From Incurvaria masculella (lineage: Eukaryota > Arthropoda > Insecta > Lepidoptera > Incurvariidae), in assembly GCA_946894095.1 (NCBI GenBank), contig OX335646.2, positions 19,276,077 through 19,340,076 of the forward strand: a stretch of 64,000 nt of DNA, written 5' to 3'. The notes below the pieces were generated by a model. The model did not search any database, was not told the origin of the DNA, and saw nothing but the letters and a program-made list of their open reading frames with translations. Shown here piece after piece: positions 57,166-64,000 of this stretch (position 1 is its first letter; the number at the start of each line of letters is the position of its first letter). A program made the translations under genes and the position numbers.

Positions 57166-58224
57166 GGTGGACCCGTGAATATCAGAAAATTACGCTCTCC
57201 GTGCAAACGTAGTTTGATAATAATGGAAAAATCGCTAAAAAGGATTTTTCCCGACTTTGGCAAAAACGATTCGCAACAGATATATGACTCACATATACCA
57301 GGCATTCTTGAAAACTTAGGAAGTTATGAGCCTACTAAGAATTACCCACAATATATAATACATATTACCCACAATCTTTATAATGTTAAACCACTGAACT
57401 TAAACGTCTGAATTACGAGCTTTAACCATTACTAAGACGCCGACACGGTATAGCAGGTATACCCGAGGCAAGAGGCATGTCTGGATTTCATGTGTTAAGT
57501 CGGTTCCGCTGAATAAGCTAATAAAATAATACAGTTATGTAGCTTGGCATTTTTGGAATCGGCAATGCGTTAGTTCGTCTTCATTAGTTCACCATGATCT
57601 TGCGAGAAGGTAGTGCCTGCTTGAGTATTATCTTATAAGTACGATCTACTGATTGACACCCTCATTTCTAATCAATAGTAGAGGATATTGATTAGGGCTT
57701 TCTGACCCTGCTTCTCTTGTCAAAGGTCAAAAACTTGCATCTCTTATCCAACCTCTATCCTAAGCACGCGCCGCAGAGAATCAGAGTATCCCCTTGTGGG
57801 TGACATCAGGCTTTTGATAACGAACTGTTTCTTAAACTCATTACTATGCCATACCGCTAGGATAAGGAACCGACAGACACCAGAGTCAGACCATAAGGGT
57901 CCCATTTTTCGCTTTTTTGCGATGGGAAAGTTTTGAGTTGGATCATTATTCAATTAAACATTATTGTATGTTTTAGGCATCCATCTCACGAAACTGGACT
58001 TGGCAACCCTAATTACAATATTTTTTTAATCGTTCTACAATTGACGAAGAAATCGGTGAACGGACTTTAAAAAATAGGTAAAGTCGAACATAGAACCTAC
58101 TCCTTTTGTAAAGTTGGTTTAAAAATATGTTCCCTGACGAATGTCACATCCAATACTTTTTCAGATTATTTTCAAAATATTATTACAATGCTTCAAATGT
58201 GGATGTCGCTGAAACTCAAATTAA
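57166..58224. other. No gene recognised
   Basis: Mixed-composition sequence; a 78-codon plus-strand frame (57175-57411) and a 69-codon minus frame (57744-57953) show no recognised domain. Confidence 0.45.
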
Positions 58225-58440
58225 TGGTTTAAAAATAGCTTAACACACACCACGTGGGACGAACTGTAAGGCATGCCAAGGACCTTCTCTATAGCACTGC
58301 TGCATAGAACAGAATGGAAAACACGGGGAATTGGGAATTTTCATACAATTCACCAACCCGGGCGAGTATCGTGAGTAAGGAACCGATGCAGCTTGACGTG
58401 GAATCCGAACCACGGCCAGCCTCAACGAAAGAATAATCAT
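58225..58440 (-). repeat. Decayed SINE fragment
   Basis: Contains gcatgccaaggaccttctc, agaatggaaaacacgggg, caattcaccaacccgggc and ggaatccgaaccacgg, diverged from the intact SINE that follows at 58505. Confidence 0.6.
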
Positions 58441-58504
58441 TAATCACTCATCCAGTGAACATCGAACACTGAGGCATCACGCCACTGCGCTAATAAGACT
58501 TTTT

Positions 58505-58862
58505 GTTATATGACCTGACATGGATGGCTAATACCACACAACTACCGTTATGACATTAGCCCAATACACCACATTCCCGAAGGAATTAGGTGACATGCTT
58601 CCTTTATGTGACCTTCCCTTTATGTGCGCGGCTACATTGAACTGGATGGAAAACACGGACAATTTTTAATTGCTGCCTCGACCATATTTTCATGTAATGC
58701 GATGTAACCTACCCCTACCACCTAGTAGGGGAAGGGAACCTACAATTTTACATGGATTCCGAATCACTCGGAAAGAGAAAGACAGTGGTGCATGTCGGAA
58801 TTGAAACCAGGCCTCTGGTACGCTAGGTCAGTCCTCGCGCCACTAGGCTACAAGCCGCTCAC
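58505..58862 (-). mobile_element. tRNA-derived SINE, best copy in the window
   Basis: Read on the minus strand it starts gagcggcttgtagcctagtg. An A-box TAGCCTAGTGGC (58850-58839) and a B-box GGTTTCAATTCC (58808-58797) are spaced as in tRNA genes. The body follows (gcaccactgtctttctcttt, ctaggtggtaggggtaggtt, gtccgtgttttccatccagt, ccttcgggaatgtggtg) to a 3' end at ccatccatgtcagg and aaaaagtc. About 360 bp. RNA polymerase III transcribes such elements and a LINE moves them in trans. At least nine other copies or fragments are in this window. Confidence 0.8.
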
Positions 58863-60180
58863 AGATGTTTTGTATCAGATGTTTGATGCAGGGAGCTAAA
58901 TCCCTTTGCTGTTTATTGTATAGCGCTCTCAATGACCAACCGTGAGGTTATAAGCAAAATGGAGACGCTATTCCATGTAGATCGTCGATCTTCATGCGCT
59001 ATACCCACTGAACGCCCGTAACGTCTGTGGCCATAGCCCAGCAAGACTTCATTAGGTCTTGCCGCCTCCGCATATCGCTTTGGTGTATATATACTTTTTT
59101 TATATACTTTACTTTGGTACTCTTAATGGCGAGTGCTACATAGCACTATTAGTTATTCTGTAGATACATGGACGATGTCTCCCCCCCTATTTTCCAGTTA
59201 GGTACCGGAGATATAATGCACGGTCACCGCATGCAGCCGGAACTGCTAACGCTAATTAAGACTGTCGTGAAATTTGCGGGACTCTGAGATTTTAAAATGA
59301 AAGAAATTATTACTAGATTATATTATAATCTATTATATCTATAATCTATAATCATCTATTATAGAGAAATTAAAACTAGCGAAATCGTCTTCTATGCCAT
59401 AACGTTTCCCTAACCCTAAAAGTTGTCAGATTTTAATAATTTTAATCACTTGAGAAATTATGATTCTATTCCCGTTTGTTTTTATTTTTTAAATATCTGT
59501 ATTTTCTAGTTAAATCCAAAATGACACTATTTAAGACCTTTGTTTAGAATATGTATGTTTAGATTTTCACTGTTGTGTGACATGTGATTTTACGTTTAGC
59601 TAAATACTTACTACTTACTTACTACGTCGGGCTAAATAAGTAAGCTGAACACAACTAATCCGTAAACGAAATATAATACCTTTTTTTAAATGTTTTTAGC
59701 CAATATTTTCCAATTCAAAGGGTAAATGAAAAAAATAAAAACATACAGACGCAGGCACAAAAGAATCCAAAATAAAAAAAACGTAGTAAAACATTTAAAT
59801 GATGTAAACAGGTTATCGCCCGAAGTATAGGGAAACGATAGGATAGGTATTGTCTTAACTAATCCACGCTCGGCACGACAGATAGGCTGACTCCTATATC
59901 TCTAGAATGATAAAGGAACCATTCTACTGGCACACTCACTTACTGATGCACAAAATGAATGTCCCCATTCCTTGTCTACGCGGGTCCGGAGTTTTCTCAA
60001 GTACCTTCCGACTTAACAAGTGCCCACTCGGACTAGATACTAAGGACGCTCACTGCTCGCCGAGTGAACAGCCCTACCACGTTGTGCTTGCCGGACAATT
60101 AATTGCCCACTGATACAGCTAACCACATAGCCCCTGCGAATCCGACTACAATGTCGGGGGCCGAGGGCATCCCCAAGTCC
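58863..60180. other. No gene recognised
   Basis: AT-rich; 59310-59365 is a low-complexity (tataatcta) stretch. 59900-60115 is GC-richer with a 68-codon frame and no known domain. Confidence 0.5.
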
Positions 60181-60390
60181 CATCATACTAGGGTTGCCAT
60201 CCGTCCGGGTTTCCCCGGATTTGTTCCCCGGGCGGGGCTTCATTTGTAGTCCGGGTTTACAAATTGACGGACTATTTAAAAAACCTGTTGACATGTCCGG
60301 GTACTCGGCTCTAAAATCCGGGGTTTTCACGCGTATTTTCACGTCTTGTCCTGGTTGCCAAATTTTAGAAATGGCAACCCTACATTATAC
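60181..60390. mobile_element. Short hAT-like MITE with 8-bp target duplication
   Basis: The element at 60189-60382 (194 bp) has 12-bp perfect inverted ends TAGGGTTGCCAT / ATGGCAACCCTA. It is flanked by catcatac and cattatac, which match at 7 of 8 positions; 8-bp duplications are typical of hAT. The interior is GC-rich (tccgggtttccccggattt). Confidence 0.7.
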
Positions 60391-61067
60391 CCTAATATAA
60401 ACAGCCCGACCCATAATTTAGGGCCAGCCCATCTGATCAGGTCCTTCAGATAGAGACAAACTGGCAGTATCACTAAAATTGCAGCCAATAGCTTTAAAAC
60501 TTTAATCTGTTTACATTTTGTGTACCGCACAATTTTTCTTTTACCTGGTTGCATTTTAAATTGCTGTTTTCATATTTAATCTCCTACGTGGAAATTAAAT
60601 TTCGTGTTATCAATTTATGCTATCGGAGTTCCCGAGTCCTTACAAAAATAAACTGGCCGGACCTGGCGCGCTCTCGGGCTGGGAGCAAATAAAACATGGC
60701 GGCGCTACGTCGTTAGTCGGCCATAATTTAAACGTAATATTATCTTCAATTAGAGCTGTGCCATCAAGATAAAATAAGGTTTCATTCTAGATTTAAACTT
60801 ACTAATGGAAACAAAATTAATCATTCTTGATATGGGGACTAAGTTTTAAACTTGTGACGCTAATTGATAACTGAATTCAAATATTACATAAATACAACTC
60901 ATACTTTTCTAGATAAATGATAGGTTACCGATAGTTTGTTAAAATAATGAGAAAAATATCTGCACATGCATCGGTACATCGGGAATGCAATTATTCACTT
61001 TCCACTAAATAAGAACCAACCGATCCTGTTTATACTTTATCTATAGGTCGGTAATCTGTGCACTGCA
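60391..61067. other. No gene recognised
   Basis: AT-rich sequence with a GC-richer spot at 60655-60715 (gcgcgctctcgggctggg). No gene seen. Confidence 0.5.
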
Positions 61068-61194
61068 CTGGGCGTGTTATCTTGGCATTCAGTCATTGCG
61101 GATTCAGTAGAGTTAACAGTAATGTCAAAGTAAATTCTTCTTCTGTTAACACTACTGAATCCGCAATGACTGAATGCCAAGAAAACACGTCCAG
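61068..61194. mobile_element. 127-bp near-perfect hairpin MITE (copy 2)
   Basis: Same length and sequence family as 9466-9592: ctgggcgtgttatcttggca on the left and ccaagaaaacacgtccag on the right, with the same loop aatgtcaaagtaaattc. Confidence 0.8.
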
Positions 61195-61455
61195 CCGAGG
61201 TATTTCCTCCCAAGTACACCTCGGGCGAACATGGTTTGGAACATGAAACATGGTGGTGGAGATATGAAAATCCGTGGCCGTCGCCCAGGTGAGGGCCTGG
61301 CATACGCCAACAGCCGCGCTTTACATAAAAAAGTATTCACATCTAAAACTTATCACCATTCCAGCTCGAAGGAGCTATAGACGAATTATTGCCAGTTTTG
61401 GTTTTATTGGTCTTACACGTACTTACATGGAAAGATAAAGAATAAAAAATCACTA
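61195..61455. other. GC-richer stretch without recognised gene
   Basis: 61195-61330 has short frames on both strands (for example around gaacatggtttggaacatga) and shares a catacgcca string with 47529. It might be a LINE remnant, but I cannot place it. Confidence 0.35.
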
Positions 61456-61660
61456 AAAAGTAAAAAATCATTTTCATTTTTGTAGTTACGATTTCTGTTA
61501 TTTTTTGAGTCGGCGTCAGCCGGGCACGCGCTGCGCCAATCAAGAGAACCTAACCTAACCTAACCTAACCTAACCTAACCTAACCTAACCTTGGCTGACA
61601 CCGACTCAAAAAATAACAGAAATCGTAACTACAAATGAAAATTATTTTTTACTTTTTTGT
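61456..61660. repeat. Foldback enclosing telomere-type (TAACC)n
   Basis: Arms of about 62 bp: the left arm includes gtagttacgatttctgttat and gagtcggcgtcagcc (to 61520). The right arm starts ggctgacaccgactc (61594) and includes ataacagaaatcgtaactac. They surround eight TAACC units plus AACC (61547-61590). (TTAGG)n is the ancestral insect telomere repeat, but here it is short and inside a palindrome, so it is interstitial. Confidence 0.8.
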
Positions 61661-61724
61661 GCTTTTCTTTGAAGTCGCTTATTTTTTTTGTTAATTTTTT
61701 TTTATTTGTTTATTTTTAGTGAAT

Positions 61725-62045
61725 CTGAAGTACACTTACTAATTTGTACACGTCCTTTCCAATAAAAAAAGAATCACCGAAATCGGTTGGCGTTATATTG
61801 AGTTATTCGTCCATTTGTCGCGCACATCTTAATACAAATTTAAGACTTTTATGATTTCCTCATGGATATCATTATCAGAACTTAACCAAATTAAAATGGG
61901 ACCACTTGAGAAGCACTAGCTAACAATTAAAAAAAATAATCATCAAAATCGGTTCACCCAGGCAAAAGTTATGAGGTAACAAACATAAAAAAAAAACATA
62001 CAGACGAATTGATAACCTCCTCCTTTTTTGAAGTCGGTTAAAAAC
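61725..62045 (+). mobile_element. LINE 3' end (gaagtcggttaaaa type)
   Basis: A 3'-UTR-like block with aatcaccgaaatcggttgg, aaaatcggttcacccaggca, aaacatacagacgaattga and the ending tttgaagtcggttaaaaa, a very common terminal sequence of lepidopteran LINE copies. No coding part is left. Confidence 0.6.
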
Positions 62046-62117
62046 TTAGGACCATGCATAATAAACTAAGCGTATACCTACAATCTGTGTTTATATTCAA
62101 GAAACTCATCATCGGGT

Positions 62118-63029
62118 TACAAAATTAATGAAATGAAAAAAATCTTCATTTGCAAGCCTGCAAGCATGGTTCACAAAAAGGCGGAATTAATGCCATGAGG
62201 CATTCTCTGACATTCAACCTTAGAGACGTAAGAGAGGTGCGGTGTGGCGGGCAAAAGAAAAAAATAAAAAACTAAACACTAAAGAAAATATTAAGTATCT
62301 TAAAAAATATTTTAAAATGAAATGGAAATATATATATTTTCATAAAATAATCGTACATAATATAGGCTTATAATGTATAGTACTTAATATTAACAGATAG
62401 ATACATACAAATATTTACACATATAAATATATAAATATATACCTTTATATTCAATGCACAAAAGAAACAATGTGTCTCTTGAATCAGTAGGATCAGTAAA
62501 AGCAAATAACTACTGATTAAATAATACAAGTCAAAAATCGAGGAACAGACATTTGAGACGCTCTTTAAATATGTGAATAGAATAGGATATTCGTACATCA
62601 AGTGGAAGCTGGTTCCACATACGTGCAGCTCTAACAGTAAAAGAATCAGTGTAAAAAGAAGAATTATGTCCCGGAATAGCAAGAAGCAAATTAACAGTGG
62701 ATCTGAGGGGTAAACCATGAGAACAGAGGGGTTCTATCCGAGCAGTGAGATATTTGGGAGCAGCCGGGTTATTCAACAAACCAAAGAGAAGGAAAAGTAG
62801 ATGGGTATTTCTGCGTTTACGAATGTCAAGCCATTTAAGACTGGTGCGAAATTCAGATACATGATCAAACTTACGCAACCCATATATATATCTTATACAC
62901 AAATTCAGCAGTCGGTCAAGTTTATTAAGTAGAGTTTCATTTAAATCTGGATAACATCAACTGCATAATCGAGAATAGGAAGTAATAAGGAGTTTACGAG
63001 CGTGATTTTAGTGCTGATGGGAATAAAAT
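62118..63029 (-). pseudogene. 5'-truncated CR1/jockey-type LINE, second copy
   Basis: Same family as 18198-19556. The frame at 62531-62902 is open for 123 codons from CIRYIYGLRKFDHVSEFR through AARMWNQLPLDVR to the natural C-terminus FKERLKCLFLDF. Upstream of 62903 the frame is shifted near DYA (62950-62970). The element ends abruptly at gggaataaaa (63029), where the hAT-like duplicated segment begins. The 3' UTR runs to a short aaatgaaatg tail at about 62130. Confidence 0.78.
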
Positions 63030-64000
63030 TTTCCTGCGAACTAATTTCGTAGAACACAAAACACAAGTTCATGAAACATACTATGTTGGTCTCAGTGGCG
63101 TGCACAGACTTTTTGGGTAGGGTAGGTAGGCAGCTAGTTAAAAAAAATGAGGACAAAAAACATGTATACGAAAAATGGGTGAACTTAACAACCAACTGGA
63201 TATACCGGAATTCTGTCTTTTATATAAACAAACTTGAAGAGACAATTGTAGTTTTTTCTTGTCCACCTCGGGCATCCAGTAGCTGAATGAATATTAAAAT
63301 ATAGATACATGTCAAATTAATGGATACCGAAAATGGCTTTGAAAAAAAATTCTTAAAAAATTTACTGTTTAAGCTTATTTCGTTTCGATTTACCTCGAAA
63401 TACGTGTGAAAAGCTATGCTGCATACTAAATGTTTTTCTGACTGATCATGTTTGTTCGCGGCGTGAACGCAATTATTCAAATCAACATACCCAGTATAAT
63501 TCCATACATTTTTCGTATTTGAAAATAAAATGCAAATAAAACAAAACAGTCTCGCTGTGTATTTACAGCCGGTTAACCATGAGAATGATACATAGTTACT
63601 TGTATTAAATTGACGCGTGATGTTACCTTTCTTTTGAGTAAGTTTAATATCATCTGTTGGACGGCCAGTCAAAATAATTTTAAACCTCGAAAATGAACAC
63701 TGTATTAGTTTTTTTAAGCAAATATTTAAGCTTTCACACGACAACCCATCCATTTTCGCGAAACTGATAACATTTGAATATTTATAAACTTGAAAAATAA
63801 CCTAACACAGCACACACTATACATTTTTAAGCTAATTGACATTCATCTTATAGATTTGTTCGTGCTGCCGCCGCTCGGCTCGCAATGAAAATTTCGCAGA
63901 GATCAATTTGTCATATTTCACATTTCACAAACAACAATCCTTTTTATCGATCTAAAAAATACAAAAAAGAATACAATTTATATCTAAAATTTTTGAAAAC
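63030..64000 (-). repeat. Duplicated mobile segment, copy 2 (runs off the window)
   Basis: 971 bp matching 51766-52736 with a single observed substitution. Here its left edge is inside a LINE, while copy 1 has a different flank, so the edge at tttcctgcg is a real element or duplication boundary. Confidence 0.85.
63220..63753 (-). CDS. hAT/ZMYM-like TTF-type zinc finger ORF, copy 2
   Basis: Encodes the same 177 residues as 51956-52489, with the LFCFICILF and KHDQSEKHLVC zinc-finger residues. Both copies being identical indicates very recent duplication; selection cannot be inferred from it. Partial, without a transposase core. Confidence 0.5.
   Translation of the reverse strand: MDGLSCESLNICLKKLIQCSFSRFKIILTGRPTDDIKLTQKKGNITRQFNTSNYVSFSWLTGCKYTARLFCFICILFSNTKNVWNYTGYVDLNNCVHAANKHDQSEKHLVCSIAFHTYFEVNRNEISLNSKFFKNFFSKPFSVSINLTCIYILIFIQLLDARGGQEKTTIVSSSLFI

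Noticed and set aside
58797..58850. Functional tRNA gene
   Set aside because: A and B boxes are present, but the flanking sequence does not fold into acceptor and anticodon arms by eye, and the unit continues into a SINE body found in many copies.
61547..61590. Chromosome end
   Set aside because: Only about nine telomere-type units, inside a palindrome, with kilobases of ordinary repeats on both sides.

Overview
This window looks like a stretch of moth or butterfly (Lepidoptera) nuclear chromosome. It is AT-rich and almost entirely made of transposable elements. It carries interspersed repeats that I associate with Lepidoptera: the gggttccgtac / gtacggaaccctaaaaa repeat with (GACG)n, LINE tails ending in gaagtcggttaaaaa, an RTE-like tail (tggagaggcgtatgtcc) and a short (TAACC)n block of insect telomere type. 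No complete host protein gene, rRNA or tRNA gene was recognised. One 90-bp segment at 5917-6006 looks like a lone exon.

Layout. 1-18140: intergenic or intronic DNA with MITEs (672, 1360, 7553, 9466, 10386, 15854), tRNA-derived SINEs (8722, 10371) and a LINE tail (3320). 18140-19820: a (GACG)n repeat split by a 5'-truncated LINE. 21275-39584: the main feature, an 18.3-kb Ty3/Gypsy element on the minus strand with two nearly identical LTRs of 3.7 kb (TGTAATG...CATTACA, 4-bp duplication ACGC). Its gag (30985-32025) and pol (27518-30958) lie between a 3.8-kb leader and a 3' region that holds a nested R2/R4/Dong-type LINE. Pol starts with a G-patch and has one in-frame stop immediately after the YLDD motif. 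Each LTR carries a minus-strand core promoter (TATA-like at -30, initiator, DPE at +28), followed by a consensus splice donor. A matching acceptor lies 20 nt before gag, so a 7.1-kb leader intron is plausible.

39585-47330: an old jockey/CR1-type LINE is split by a complete 4445-bp mag-like Ty3/Gypsy element (42299-46743) with identical 59-bp LTRs, a tRNA-Leu primer site and a perfect 5-bp duplication. Its integrase is broken by a stop and a frameshift. A second truncated LINE tail splits the same host LINE at 46835-47175. 47331-64000: SINE and MITE remnants, a second (GACG)n repeat (54204), a TTAA-flanked MITE (56820), an 8-bp-TSD MITE (60189), a foldback around telomere-type repeats (61456) and another LINE copy (62118). 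A direct duplication (51766 and 63030, at least 971 bp) carries a hAT/ZMYM-like zinc-finger ORF.

The coding regions are parts of separate selfish elements in different states of decay and do not form a shared pathway. The freshest-looking insertions, judged by LTR identity, are the giant-LTR element and the mag-like element.
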